The notes below the pieces were generated by a model, which searched no databases, was not told the origin of the DNA, and was given only the letters and a program-made list of their open reading frames with translations. Position numbers and translations under genes: made by a program. Positions 16,573 through 29,852 of a stretch of DNA of 64,000 nucleotides are shown one piece after another (position 1 is the first letter of the stretch; each line of letters starts with the position of its first letter). Origin of the DNA: Lineus longissimus. Lineage: Eukaryota; Nemertea; Pilidiophora; Heteronemertea; Lineidae. Location of the stretch: contig NC_088313.1 in NCBI RefSeq assembly GCF_910592395.1, positions 3,970,501-4,034,500 on the forward strand, in the 5' to 3' direction.

Positions 16573-18732
16573 ATGATTGATTGTCGACGAAGAGATATCT
16601 GTACATGTTTCTAGTCAAGTTATACCACTATTATAGGTATATCAGCACAGTTTATCAAAAAAGTGACGAATACATAATGAAACTGTGGAAAAATTTATGA
16701 AAAAGAATCATAGAGGCCTACTGAAAATTTGCAACTTGTTGAAACCTTAACCCATTTGCAAAAGGTTTATTTTTTCCGTCCCTCGTTTAAATCTAGAAAA
16801 AGCCAACACCCCCAAATGAATGTTTTTACTGCCTTTATGTTGGATTCCATAACGCTTTATTTATTTTTTTCCATGACAGATTATTTAGTTATTTGAATAC
16901 TGCTTATTTTAGTTGGATTTGAAGCTTCTCAGTTACACTCAATTGGGGGGGGGGGGGGGGGGGATTTGAAAATGGTGATGCAATGGGCCAAACTGATGGC
17001 AAATATTTAGGTTTTTGAAATAGATTTTTGATTCTGTCACCTACCTATGTAAAGGCATTTAAAATCTTGTTGATGTTAGAAAATTTTCCATTTAAAGTCT
17101 TCTTCTCTTTAATGATGTGTGACCCGTCGCACCAAATAGGGTAGTAAGTAGCCAGGCCTAGTATTGAGCAATCACTGAAAATATAAACTATGTTACTTTT
17201 GATCCACTTTCAAATTATGACACAATAAACCTCATCATCACAATTTCTGGGTACACCACCAGTCAATTTGGCAAAAAGATAAACTAGAATATATCCTAGA
17301 AAGCATTTTTGGTGCGGTTTTCCCCAAAGGTACAGGTATGGCTAACGCATTGTCATAAAAACCTTGATTTTTGTCAAACAGTGTTGGTGAATGCTCAGTG
17401 TTTTCTCCGAACATGTTTATGAAGATCTCGGGCAACACAAAAGATGCATAGACAGAAGTGGTATCAAATTGTAGCTAACCTAGCTATATGAATAATGAAG
17501 ATATTTCCATACTCATTTTGGTGTGATGGACCACGCACGGTCTTATTCCATTGTACATGCATTCTATATGCACATACATGTATTTCCTGTATATTCACTG
17601 TTTACAATATTATTCCTTCTTTGTGTGTATTCTAAGATATATTTCAATATATTTACAATTAGGCACTTTAGATTATTACGGTATCTGAGAAAAATGCCAA
17701 AAAAATAAAAGGGTAATGTCACCTAGTTTGCCTGCCTTGACCATAAAAGGACTGGAGGGCATTTGGACGTATTTCTGAAAGTTGGATTTTATGAAAATTT
17801 TGTTGGACTGAGGAGGACATTTGGATAATCAGATAAAATCAAGTACATGTACAAGCATGATTTCAAATGTTCTTGTGTGAATTTGCCATTTACACCTCAG
17901 AGAATCAAAATCCTAAACTCCAAATTGCGCGAATCCGAGGATCTTTTGTTCCAGAGTTTCGAGTACCCATGGATGAAAATCTGCTGTGGACGGTGTTCAA
18001 GCACAACAGCTCTGCTAAGATAGCAAATGTAAGCACAAGACTACAAAATAAACAACCCAATACATTTTTGCTCAATTCAGCCTTCTGGATGGGGTACCAA
18101 TGTGTTCCTGATGAGCCCCATATCTGCATGCCCGAAATAAAGTAAGAACTCAATCGGGTATTTAAATCAAGGTGGCTGGCTTCAGAACCGAATAATTTTT
18201 TCGGAGTTTAGGATTTTGACTCCTGGGTGATTGAACAAGCATTATGTTTTGGGCTGTCAGCTATTTTATCAAAGAAATCGCAACACTGGTATTCAGCCCG
18301 TTCTATCAAATTTCTCAAAAAATCCTATTTGAAAACTTGTTGCCATTTTCCTCTGGACCTTATATGGTTCCACACAGCCTGTATATGGGCTTTTGTCCAC
18401 ATATTTTCCTATTCTAAGTGTAATTGTATATATATAGTCGTCCCACACTAGATTTAATGTATATATGACGATATCTACACTGGTAGACTTTACTTGATCA
18501 CCAGGCACATACTGTCCATGAATTGTACCCCTCGGCATTGTAACTGTAGCAGAGAGTTCACTCAAGTCCATATCATCCATCCATTTTCGCTGTTTTGTCC
18601 AGCTCATCTGGGTTTCAGTTGCCTGATGATAGGTCATCAACCTAGAGAAAGGGAAGTGAGAAGTTAAGTTGTCATCCCAGGAAAGAATCTGCCATTCCTG
18701 AGTGTGTTTCTTGTAAGTTGTAAAAATGGAGG
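16573..18732. other. Intergenic AT-rich DNA
   Basis: No gene recognised. It holds a run of 19 G at 16945-16963 and AT-rich low-complexity sequence. Confidence 0.5.
16945..16963. repeat. Poly(G) run, 19 bases
   Basis: Uninterrupted homopolymer; its length in the assembly may be unreliable. It could form a G-quadruplex. Confidence 0.9.
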
Positions 18733-18914
18733 TACAATGGAACCTCCCTTAGCGGACACCTCTCTGTTAAGGACAACCTCTCTATTAAGGACACTAGTTA
18801 TGGTCCTAAATTGGTTTTTTCCATTCAATTTGACCTCTCTAATCAGGACACCACTCTATTAAGGACAGCACTTGTCAGTCCCGAGGGTGTCCTTGATAGA
18901 GAGGTTCTACTGTA
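18733..18914. mobile_element. MITE, CAGTAGAACC family, intergenic
   Basis: Ends TACAATGGAACCTCCC and GAGGTTCTACTGTA. The interior has two inverted sets of 'ctattaaggac' modules and the 'ggtcctaaattggt' core. TA at both ends. Confidence 0.8.
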
Positions 18915-21426
18915 CATGTATGTGACCGAGCTTTCATGTGAGTTGGTCCTTACCATTGCAGTGAATATTGGAAGTTGGGAGTCTTACATGCTCTGATAAT
19001 AGTCTAACAAATATACCTATGCAGTTTGTCGAGAGGATGGAACAGGGCGACTGGAACTCTAGATGGGCAGTTTATTGAACATTTTGAAATGAAACCCTCC
19101 TTATCGAAACTTATCCGCGAGTGAAAGAGCCAGGGGTACATCTAGGTACACCATTCTGTCCAATTATATTGCACGTTTTGTTATTTTGTTTCCATCCATC
19201 ACCAAAAGAGGGCAGCAGGGCACGAGGGAATTTTCAGTCAGGTTCAGAATTTGCAATGATATTATTTACTGATAAAAGAACTCATTTTGATCGTATATAT
19301 CCCAGTGTCGTGTAGAAAAGTTTAAAAATAAGTTATGGGTTTATATTTTGTTATTCTGCTACAGATATGGAGATGAAATTTGACCTACAAAAGTGTCATC
19401 ATTGATTGGATGTTATTCAGTATTTGGTTAATCTTTCACTAATGTCCGTACATTTCCTTGCGACCTGCTGCCCTACGCGTGGAACCCAGACTAACGCCTT
19501 GCGCCATCTACCACCCAGCGAGAAACCGCATTCTCCAGGACTTAAAAGGCAGCACCCCTTGGCCGTCACATTCTGTCCACCAATCAGATTCTGTCCAAGA
19601 CCTGCCTGAGCATTTGTAATGGAATGATTTCTTTATCGTCAAGTAATTCGCCCTTACCCCTTAGAATAAGATCATAAGGAATCTTGTTTGGGCGTTATTC
19701 ATTTTAAGTGTCTAGATGTAATTGTGTCGCAGAAATTTCTTGTTTGAGGTGGGTTCAAAGTGTTCTCGCCCTTATCTTTCCATTCTATTCAACACTATAA
19801 AACAAGGTGAAGAAATAAAACAAAACCTAGTTTAACTCTTAACCATTTACTATTAAACTCTTAAATATTTAAATATGACATTTGGAGAGTAAAAACGCTT
19901 GTGTCTTCTGCTTTTTGCTGTTCACTTGGGTTTCCTTATACAGGGTTTTAAAAGTGGCCTTATTCAAAATGTGTTAAAAAACATTTGAAATTGACGTCAT
20001 TTGGTTTGAACTTTCTTGGTTGGTTTTATCAAATCATAAAAGTAGTAGATCTCGCTACAAAGCATTATTTTTAAGGAAATAAGCTACCAATATTCAAAAT
20101 TCTTGAGTGTACTGAAAAAGTGGTGTACTTAGTTTGTGTTCTAGAATTCTTTCTGTCATGGTGATCTGAAATCACATACTGAACTTCTAGCAGTATTGCT
20201 TCCATAGCCTCTGAGGTGCGTTGTCTGGAAGCTGAGCAATGTCAATAGATTGTGGGTCAAGATGTGAAACCAGGGCCGTAGCTAGATGGGGGCAGGCGGG
20301 TAGCCCAAAGGTCACCAAAAAATGCAGGTTTGGCTGCATTCAGACCGATGAAGGACTTTTGTCCTCGGGACCAAGAAGCTCACTACTGGCCTGCCAAATA
20401 CCTTTTTCCTCACAGACTAAATGTTTTGATCATGCCTATGCAAATTCCGTAGTTTGTCGAATCATTCCATTCAAACGTTTCAGGCTTGTACAGTGTTTCC
20501 ATCCCGTTCTGACGCTGCATAATAAAGTATCACGCCTTTGTCCTGGCGAGTTCGAATTCCTAAAGGTGCTCGCGGTGTTGGTAAAATATGCAGACATAGT
20601 TGGGCTGTTATAAAATTAATTTGTAAATTGATGAGTTGATGAAGTTTTGCCCTTTTCTGTCGGGGGACCATTGAGTGTTACAGTGTACTTTTCATTCCTA
20701 AAAAAAACCATTCTGAAAATCAAAAATTGAAACTTTTCTGTCATAGTTTTGTCGAACAATATCTGAAAACTGCAATCTTCCTTTTGAAAAAGGGAAACAC
20801 ATTTTCTCATGTTCCAAGTGTGTGTGTTTCTTTATTTCGAGTTAAAAAACAGCCCTTCTAATTCTGCTTGTTAATGGGTTCTGCATTGTATTTCTAGTCT
20901 ATTGTATCCATCCACACATGTATTGTGAACCTGTATGTCAACACTATATATATTTTTGGGACTGCCATTGTATTAAATGTCACTCTCAAACTAAATGGTA
21001 GCGGTAGTTTTACAGAATAGTACATGTTGCATCTTATTCTTAATGTTAGCATTTTTATCGTGTACATGTCGTGGCCTTTCAAGAACATTTTTTAAACTTA
21101 CAAGTTTTCCTCTGAATAAATTGGGCCGTTTGCTTAGAACAAACAGGATCTGATCCGGATTGGTTTGGGTACACCCTCTTCTGTAGGCACGCCTAAATGG
21201 CTACCAAATTGTGGTCTGGTCCCAAAAGTTGGCAGTCTTTGGAATCAATGATTTCGATGTGGACCAGTCTAGATTGGTGCAGTTCTGTTTTGCTGCCAGG
21301 ACCATCTGGTTTGATGCAGTCCCATGGTTTCAATTCGTCCCGTGTAAACAGCTCTAAAATGAACAAAACCCATAAAACTTTTTGAGAAAGGTACCCCATG
21401 CACTTCATATCCTTCTCATGGGAGAG
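18915..21426. other. Intergenic, no gene seen
   Basis: Several short open frames on both strands, none with recognisable domains or supporting splice structure. No structured repeat stands out. Confidence 0.4.
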
Positions 21427-21640
21427 GGGGCAGTGGAAGAGTGGAAGAATGTCCATTTGTGCAATTGTAATCAGTAGGCCATGGGTTCAAGGTTAGGCCC
21501 GTGCCACACTGCACTTTCAAATGGACTGAAATAGCCAAGTGTAAACTGGGATCCTTGGTTTCTGGATTAGGCTTGGGACCGAATGTAAAGCACTTTGACA
21601 TAGAACTGTGTACAGTTTGAAGCGCTTTATGAGTACTTTG
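21427..21640 (+). mobile_element. Degenerate tRNA-derived SINE
   Basis: A head with 'cagtggaagagtgg' and B-box-like GGTTCAAGG resembles the tRNA head of the clearer SINE at 49639. The tail 'gtaaagcactttga ... gaagcgctttatgag' resembles the same family's LINE-derived tail. Heavily diverged, so the call is tentative. Confidence 0.5.
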
Positions 21641-21793
21641 CAATAGCCACGCATGTCATGATCTCCGAGTACTCCTTACTAAGTGTTTCAAGCATAATGT
21701 CAGTCTTTTACATTTAGCTATAGTTTGAGAGAGACAAAGTGCCTAGTCCACTGTCTTGATATGTATATTATCACTTTTAATGTAGGATAGTTC

Positions 21794-21884
21794 TACAGGG
21801 TAGCTCAGAATTATTTTCCCTTGCGCAATAGAATTCTATTGTGTATTCATTGTGTGTGGGAAAATAATTCTGGGTCACCCTGTA
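21794..21884. mobile_element. Short palindromic MITE, CAGGGT ends, TA target site
   Basis: 91 bp including flanking TA. The 25-base arms (21796-21820 and 21858-21882) are inverted copies with three mismatches, both containing AGAATTATTTTCCC, and the centre carries a small palindrome gaattctattg. TA duplication and a TACAGGGTG-type terminus suggest Tc1/mariner ancestry. Confidence 0.75.
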
Positions 21885-24242
21885 GTATTGTTGGTATAGC
21901 TTTTTGTCAAGTCCAAATTTGACATGATAATTATTGTCGGTGTTGTATTTTTCATGCGCAATGCAGTCAGTGGTTTCTTGAGGCATGTATTCAGTGAGGT
22001 CTGTTTCTAGCATCAAGTAGAAAATGGTCGGTTTCCAACAGTGTTTCCAGGGACTCCAGCTGTTCGGGGAGTATCCTATCTAGCACTTTGGTAGGTATAC
22101 CTGTTGCACTAACCCCTGGTGAGCATGAGCTTAGGTTAAACATTGTCAGGCCTTTATAGAGTAGTCATGTTTTGTATAAGACTCTGTAGCAAATGTATTC
22201 ATAAGGCCAAAACAAGCTTAATTATTTAGTTCCTCTCCAGACCCCGGCCTCCCCCTCGAAAAAATTGGGGAAATATCTGGTCTTTTGCTTGGATGCTTGT
22301 TTTGTGAAAACATGAAAACACTGGAAAAGTTCCCAGAAAATGTTTTAGTTAAAAAGTGAAGAAATTCAGCAGGAAGTGTGTCGCATGTTAAAATCCAGCC
22401 AGTCCCATGCCATAATCTATGCCAGAATCACTTTTCGTCCACGTATTTGATTCAGTCCAGAAAATTGATCCTGTCCGTTCAGAAACTTCAAACCTGCCCC
22501 AGTGTTTCGTCCACTGGAGGTTCATGCAGCTCTCGGAGGGGCAGACGTCCATACAACATGGCCGACACACTTCCTGTTACCATGGAAACCGAAAAGTTAG
22601 TGCTGACAAATTGATTGGTGTATGATGTAACTTCATTTTGATTGAAAATTTGAAGTGTTCTCTTGGCCTTGCTTTTGATTTGAGATTAAGTCACAGATGG
22701 TGTAGGAAATAAATATTGCAGTGACCTTTGAAGTGATGAATCGTTGTATACCAGCAGACCCTCATCATATTTAAAATGTAACTATTTCCATTTGAATAAT
22801 TTGCAAAAGGCATATTTTGAGCTATCATTTTCTGAAGGGTGGTAACAATGTTTAGTTGAGGACATTTACAGACCGTTGTCCTCTTAACGTGTTTGTACAT
22901 CTAGTAAAGATCCAGTCGGTCAAATCACATTGAGTGTTCCACTAACAATTATGGACTTGATCCCTCAGATTGTATCATGATGTTACCCTGTTCAAGGTTC
23001 AAGGTGTTAGACACCATTTCTCCAGCCTTTTAGTTCTTCAATCGTCAACAAATATAAGCAAAACCTTCTTCCGTACAAGAAAACTTCTTCCACAACTTGA
23101 AAATTTCCAGTCAGTCTGCAGTATTAAAAAAGCCTCCAAATCCTCTGTGGGATGACAAATGTGTTTGTGAAGATACAATCAAAATCAAATAAAAGTAAGA
23201 AATATCAAAGTTAGAAATGAAACTTGAGAAGTTTTCGAATTTGGAGCACATTTCCCACTCTGTACACCTTATATTGAATGTCAAACAATGTTTTAAAAAT
23301 CCAAAGCAGGGATTTTCAAAAGGTGTAGAATATGCATAATACCATCAATGTGGCATTCCTTGACTTCATACAGCGTGTCTCTTGCTTAACTTTTGATTTG
23401 GAAGCACCGTGTATTGTCTTATTGTCATTTTTATTCGACCTTTAAAAAGTTTAAGTAATCCATTGCCTAAGGAACTTTATTCAAGTGTAATACGTTAAAA
23501 TCTGGTAGGCCCATATGCCCTCCAAAACGGGGAAAAAAATCGGTAGAATTGTAAATCGCTGAAATCCCATTGAAATTGTCCATAGATCTTGAATCCAGTC
23601 CTCCTATTTATAGTGTAAGCTTTTGCCCAATTGTAGTATAGAATCGTAAAGTTGGTTGCAGGGATTGAAAGAAGGATTTTGAAATGATTTTTTGGCAATT
23701 TTACAAAATGTAAGGCTGAGCAGTACATCTCGATCAGAAAATAGAGCTTTTAGAGTGGTGTACAGCAGGGTGGGTCAATAGTGCTGGAGGGCCAATGCGT
23801 CTGCAGATTGTGAAAAGTGTTGATCATGACTTTAACTGTCCCCATTCAAAAATTCCCTTCTTTCAATCCTTGCGACCTTAGATTTTTGCACCTTGTTGCA
23901 TAACTGTCCATTCTGTTCCGTCAGTCACGTGTCACAATTAGATACAGTTTTTCAATCTTAATATATCAAGAATCCATTCACTTTGATAATGCATAACTCT
24001 ACACCTAGTTGTATACACTTGTGTAGGTACATGTATAAGTATGGTATATTTGTGCATATAATTAATATATTATCTTGTTGTATATGATTTGGTGAACATG
24101 TATGTGTATGTATGTATCGGTGCAGTACTTTGCATTAGATGTAAATTTAAACAATTTCACAGTGTGGAGGAATATATCATTGCTATTGTTACGCTTATTG
24201 TCTGATCGTTATGGTAACAACAACTGAAGCTACAACTGAAGG
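21885..24242. other. Intergenic, no gene seen
   Basis: No conserved coding segment recognised. AT-rich with short tgta-rich tracts near 24000-24120. Confidence 0.4.
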
Positions 24243-24458
24243 TACAGTGGAACCTCCCTAAGCGGACACCTCTCTATTAAGGACAACTTCTCTATTAAGG
24301 ACAATTTCTCTATTAAGGAAAACCTCTCTATTAAGGACACTAGTTTTGTTCCCAAATCGGTTGTTTCCATTCAATTTGACCTCTCTAATCAGGCCACCTC
24401 TATTAGGGACAGCACTCGTCAGTCCCAAGGGTGTCCTTAATGGAGAGGTTCTACTGTC
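24243..24458. mobile_element. MITE, CAGTAGAACC family, expanded copy
   Basis: Ends TACAGTGGAACCTCCC and GAGAGGTTCTACTGT. The internal module 'ctctctattaaggac' is repeated four times in tandem on the left side, against two in other copies, so the element has expanded internally. Confidence 0.8.
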
Positions 24459-24978
24459 CTTCCCAAATGTCAACCTAAACAATGTACGGTTGCATATAAG
24501 CCAAACCAAGAACTCATTTAATTAATGAGTTTTTGACCAAACTAACAAACATTTAATGGTCCATATTTCTGATTCTTTTGAGTGAGTGAGCGAGTAGTTG
24601 TCTTAAAATCACAAGGGTCCTGTACTTCGGAAACCCTATCATTTTCCTCAAATTCGAATCCAAGATGGCCGCCGGTTGGTCTGATGAATGCTTGTTATTT
24701 TTTTACAACTACTCATTCAAATATTGTTAGACATTTAGAAATTGTACTACAATGAAGTTGGTCTATCTATTTTGTTACTTTGATTACAAATATCTCACGG
24801 GACACCTGTGGATGCTGTTTAGGATGACTCCTTCCTGATTACGCACTACTTGCATTTGTTCAAAACACATACCTTGAAGTATTTACCTGTTCAACATGTA
24901 AACTATTCAAGGGAAAGTCACATAGATAGATTGCACCATGTACATTTGGTTAAAATTTAATAGTGCTGCCTGGTCATA

Positions 24979-25050
24979 GTACACTCTGGACGCAGTGGAC
25001 CTGCCTCGTTCCCCACCATAAGGAGACCCAAATAGGATGACGTAATGGGC
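24979..25050. repeat. Dispersed repeat, copy 1
   Basis: A block with tacactctggacgcagtgg and, about 40 bases on, 'aggatgacgtaatgg' matches 43989-44080. An unnamed interspersed repeat; ends not determined. Confidence 0.5.
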
Positions 25051-25244
25051 TGCCTAGGGAGTCTAGGTCACAGCAGTCGATGTGGCACCAATTTCCATTG
25101 TTTCTTTAATATACTTATACAATACTTGTCATTTCATCAGTACATTTTCTTGATATTTCAATAGTTGGTTTCAAGTGGAAAGTGTGTCATTATAAATCGT
25201 GAAATGATTGCTGAGCTACAGTCTAAATCACAAGTGACATCCAT

Positions 25245-25415
25245 CCTGCTTCGCGTCATTGACACACAACGTATGCGCGAGTTAAGCGCCCAGTTGCGCG
25301 TCAATGACGCACCAGTGACACGCTTACCTCTCTATGTTTCGCATATTTTACGCGTGATCTACGCACTTGGTAGCGTGTCATTGACACTGACACACCAATG
25401 ACGCGCCAATGATGT
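25245..25415. repeat. Cluster of GCGTCA / TGACGC half-sites
   Basis: In about 170 bp the core GTCATTGACAC, GTCAATGACGC, GTGTCATTGACAC and CAATGACGCGCCAATGA recur in both orientations, alternating with 'acgc' words. The block is markedly richer in CpG than its surroundings. It could be a degenerate short tandem repeat or a binding-site cluster. Confidence 0.5.
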
Positions 25416-25540
25416 CAATATAGGGACGACCATAATTGTGATTCAGACTGTATAAGCATTGGTATCCACTGTTTCAAAACTTCTACTTCCATCATAAGCT
25501 GATTCATAGAACATTTAAGTCGGTGTTCTGGTTAGTCTTA

Positions 25541-25905
25541 TGCAAGTATCAATTCGTGTCTTGTACCCCCCCCCCTCCTCAAGGGTACGACACCTTATCA
25601 CCCTATAACGACATCGTAAGGCTCAAGCATCACCCTTTTTTCACCAATGCTACTTTTTCTTTCGTCAAGACATCACCATCAACAATATATCAGTTATCAC
25701 CATCATATAAAGTGACCGGACTAATTTTACTGGGTGAGGCTGTATGTTCGACAAGACATCGACACATTAGCATCCTTATTCTTTCCAGCTTCGCCAAATT
25801 TTCACTAAAGGAAAAATAAATACTACTCAAGCATCGGCAAAGATTAGTGGTGATAGCTTAACTACCCTTGAGGAGGGGGGTACAAGAAACGAATTGATAC
25901 TTGCA
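25541..25905. mobile_element. MITE with long inverted repeats and TTA target duplication (Harbinger-like)
   Basis: 365 bp, beginning TGCAAGTATCAATTCGT and ending with its inverted copy, arms about 43-47 bases. The difference in arm length lies in a C/G homopolymer. TTA flanks both ends (25538-25540 and 25906-25908). A three-base TTA duplication is characteristic of PIF/Harbinger transposons. There is no coding capacity. Confidence 0.75.
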
Positions 25906-25908
25906 TTA

Positions 25909-27084
25909 GATATCTGTGACATCTTCTGCCTCTCTTGATATGGTGTCAGTAATGTGTAAATGCATTTTCTTCCTGCCTTTTGATTGTGGCCTGATATCTT
26001 GTTGTATTCTAGTAGTTTTGAGGGCATTTTGCGAACTTTTTGACAGACGAAAACACCAGGGCTCAGTTGTTCAAAACCATGTCAGCTTCAACACCGCCTG
26101 AAAATTCTAATAAGTTTAACTGAAAGAGATAACGTCCTTTAAGAATACTATAATGTAGCGGTAATAGGGATAACATGACTTTTGTGCTTTTGAACAACCG
26201 GGTGCAGTTTTAACTTCATTGATTGACCCTGTAATATGACAATGCTGAAACTAGAAAAGTGCTGTGGCACATATTCTCTCAAAAATTGTCCAGCGAACAA
26301 AGAACAGAGAGTAGAACTCAGCGGGCTCTTTGCTAGATGTCTCTAGGACAGCTGACTCCATTACCGAAAATGCACTGACTCTCTTGGGTGCATCTCAAAA
26401 ATTCCAAATTCCAGGAGAAAAGAATGTTGTGTGCATTTTCTGAAGCATCCCAAGAACCGCCCTCTTATGGGAATTATGTAACTAACAGTGGTGCTGGACC
26501 CAGCCTGACTTGTCTCACTTCTAAAATTTGATCCATTAATAATGGATCAAATAAGGAAAAAAGGCAAAAATCTCAAGAAAACCACATCCTAAATCTAGAA
26601 ATTTCCCTGTTTTGGAAAGCTGAGAAAAGATTGATAAAATACTCTACGTTATATTTCTTTGGTTTTGCAGGGCATTGACAAACATAGGAATTGATTGATT
26701 GGGATCTATGTGACCCTCACACTCAAGTGAACTAGTCCGAATGCCAGGCCCACTACAGTGAAGTATGTGTCCGCCTTTCGGATTCCCATAATGGCAGGGG
26801 TGGAGAGTGTAGTCCTAGTAAGGGTGGGTACAGCCTGGCCCTCTTATGCATTCCTTTTGAAATTGGACCAAAATGATCAAGCCTTTAAGTGTTTGCCAGT
26901 AGTTTGGTTCTGTATGATTTCTTGATCGAGCGTTTAATATTGTACATATTTCTCATTTTGATGTGTGTATTGTGCATACCTGAATGATAATTTAAGACAG
27001 CCTTAGCTTGTGTTCCTTTATTGTCAATAAATGATGATGTTGGTACATGTGTGAAAAAAGAAATCTTGTTTTCATTGTTGTGCA
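25909..27084. other. Intergenic, no gene seen
   Basis: No conserved coding segment or structured repeat recognised before the 63-bp array begins. Confidence 0.4.
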
Positions 27085-29579
27085 ACATTGAGAATCACTT
27101 CAAGACGGATTGAGGCAGTTCGTTTCTCATACATCAGGAACCCTGTTGAGAATCACCTCAAATGGTTTGAGGCAAGTACGTGTAGTTTCTCATTCATTTG
27201 GAATCCTGTTGATAATCTTCTCAAATGGTTTGAGGCAACTACGTATAGTTTCTCATTCATTTGGAATCCTGTTGATAATCTTCTCAAATGGTTTGAGGCA
27301 ACTACGTATAGTTTCTCATACATTATGATCACTGTTGAGAATCTTCTCAAATGGTATGAGGCAACTACGTGAAGTTTCTCATTCATTTGGACCACTGTTG
27401 AGAATCTTCTCAAATGGTTTGAGGCAACTACGTGTAGTTTCTCATTCATTAGGATCACTGTTGAGAATCTTCTCAAATGGTTAGAGGCAACTACGTGAAG
27501 TTTCTCATTCATTTGGATCACTGTTGAGAATCTTCTCAAATGGTTAGAGGCAACTACGTGAAGTTTCTCATTCATTTGGATCACTGTTGAGAATCTTCTC
27601 AAATGGTATGAGGCAACTACGTGTAGTTTCTCATTCATTAGGATCACTGTTGAGAATCTTCTCAAATGGTTTGAGGCAACTACGTGAAGTTTCTCATTCA
27701 TTAGGATCACCGTTGAGAATCTTCTCAAATGGTTTGAGGCAACTACGTGTAGTTTCTCATTCATTAGGATCACTGTTGAGAATCTTCTCAAATGGTTAGA
27801 GGCAACTACGTGAAGTTTCTCATTCATTTGGATCACTGTTGAGAATCTTCTCAAATGGTATGAGGCAACTACGTGTAGTTTCTCATTCATTAGGAACCCT
27901 GTTGAGAATCTTCTCAAATGGTTTGAGGCAACTACGTGTAGTTTCTCATTCATTAGGATCACTGTTGAGAATCTTCTCAAATGGTTAGAGGCAACTACGT
28001 GAAGTTTCTCATTCATTTGGATCACTGTTGAGAATCTTCTCAAATGGTATGAGGCAACTACGTGTAGTTTCTCATTCATTAGGATCACTGTTGAGAATCT
28101 TCTCAAATGGTTTGAGGCAACTACGTGAAGTTTCTCATACATTAGGATCACCGTTGAGAATCTTCTCAAATGGTTTGAGGCAACTACGTGTAGTTTCTCA
28201 TTCATTAGGATCACTGTTGAGAATCTTCTCAAATGGTTAGAGGCAACTACGTGAAGTTTCTCATTCATTTGGATCACTGTTGAGAATCTTCTCAAATGGT
28301 TAGAGGCAACTACGTGTAGTTTCTCATACATTAGGATCACCGTTGAGAATCTTCTCAAATGGTTTGAGGCAACTACGTGTAGTTTCTCATTCATTAGGAT
28401 CACTGTTGAGAATCTTCTCAAATGGTTAGAGGCAACTACGTGAAGTTTCTCATTCATTTGGATCACTGTTGAGAATCTTCTCAAATGGTATGAGGCAACT
28501 ACGTGTAGTTTCTCATTCATTAGGATCACTGTTGAGAATCTTCTCAAATGGTTTGAGGCAACTACGTGTAGTTTCTCATTCATTAGGAACCCTGTTGAGA
28601 ATCTTCTCAAATGGTTTGAGGCAACTACGTGTAGTTTCTCATTCATTAGGAATCCTGTTGAGAATCTTCTCAAATGGTTTGAGGCAACTACGTGAAGTTT
28701 CTCATTCAGTTGGACCACTGTTGAGAATCTTCTCAAATGATTTGAGGCAACTACGTGAAGTTTCTCATTCAGTTGGACCCCTGTTGAGAATCTTCTCAAA
28801 TGGTTTGAGGCAACTACGTGTAGTTTCTCATTCATTAGGATCACTGTTGAGAATCTTCTCAAATGGTTACAGGCAAGTACGTGTAGTTTCTCATACATTA
28901 GGATCACTGTTGAGAATCACCTCAAATGGTTTGAGGCAACTACGTGTAGTTTCTCATTCATTTGGACCCCTGTTGAGAATCTTCTCAAATGGTTAGAGGC
29001 AACTACGTGAAGTTTCTCATTCATTTGGATCACCGTTGAGAATCTTCTCAAATGGTTAGAGGCAACTCTGTGAAGTTTCTCATTCATTTGGACCACTGTT
29101 GAGAATCTTCTCAAATGATTTGAGGCAACTACGTGTAGTTTCTCATTCATTTGGAATCCTGTTGATAATCTTCTCAAATGGTTTGAGGCAACTACGTGTA
29201 GTTTCTCATTCATTTGGAATCCTGTTGATAATCTTCTCAAATGGTTTGAGGCAACTACGTATAGTTTCTCATTCATTAGGATCACTGTTGAGAATATTCT
29301 CAAATGGTTTGAGGCAACTACGTATAGTTTCTCATTCATTTGGAATCCTGTTGATAATCTTCTCAAATGGTTTGAGGCAACTACGTATAGTTTCTCATTC
29401 ATTTGGAATCCTGTTGATAATCTTCTCAAATGGTTTGAGGCAACTACGTATAGTTTCTCATTCATTTGGACCACTGTTGAGAATCTTCTCAAATGATTTG
29501 AGGCAACTACGTGTAGTTTCTCATTCATTTGGACCACTGTTGAGAATCTTCTCAAATGGTTTGAGGCAACTACGTGTAG
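27085..29579. repeat. 63-bp minisatellite, about 40 tandem copies
   Basis: Unit of 63 bp, e.g. gttgagaatcttctcaaatg followed by gtttgaggcaactacgtgta and gtttctcattcattaggatc-act. The first and last units are degenerate. Because 63 is a multiple of three, the array is open in one frame on each strand: minus-strand frames of 584 and 233 codons, split by one variant stop, repeat a 21-residue block. A higher-order period of 441 bp (seven units) is visible, with near-identical blocks starting at 27587, 28028 and 28469. The consensus unit contains three inverted repeats. No splice or start context argues for a protein. Confidence 0.95.
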
Positions 29580-29852
29580 CTGAATATAGGCTGCAGTTAT
29601 CATGCTGACATTTATCATATCTTGATATATCTTACATCTTCATGAGCAAACGAGAGCTGAAAAATAAGTGTTCATCCTCTGTTATTTTCCATTGGCGATT
29701 AAGGAGTGTTAACAAAGTCCGTCCCATTTTAGCTTCAACGAACCTTGAGATAGACCCTGTGGTCTGCCAACGACACAAGATCAGATATACTGCAAAGTTG
29801 ACCAAGAGCTGTAAAACCTCGCTGGAGGCAGCACCCGTTGAAAATGAATGTA

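Noticed and set aside
17867-18145. 92-codon plus-strand ORF
   Set aside because: No start context, splice structure or recognisable motif; equal-length antisense frame exists.
27085-29579. CRISPR-like array
   Set aside because: Units are contiguous 63-bp copies without unique spacers, in a eukaryotic genome; it is a minisatellite.
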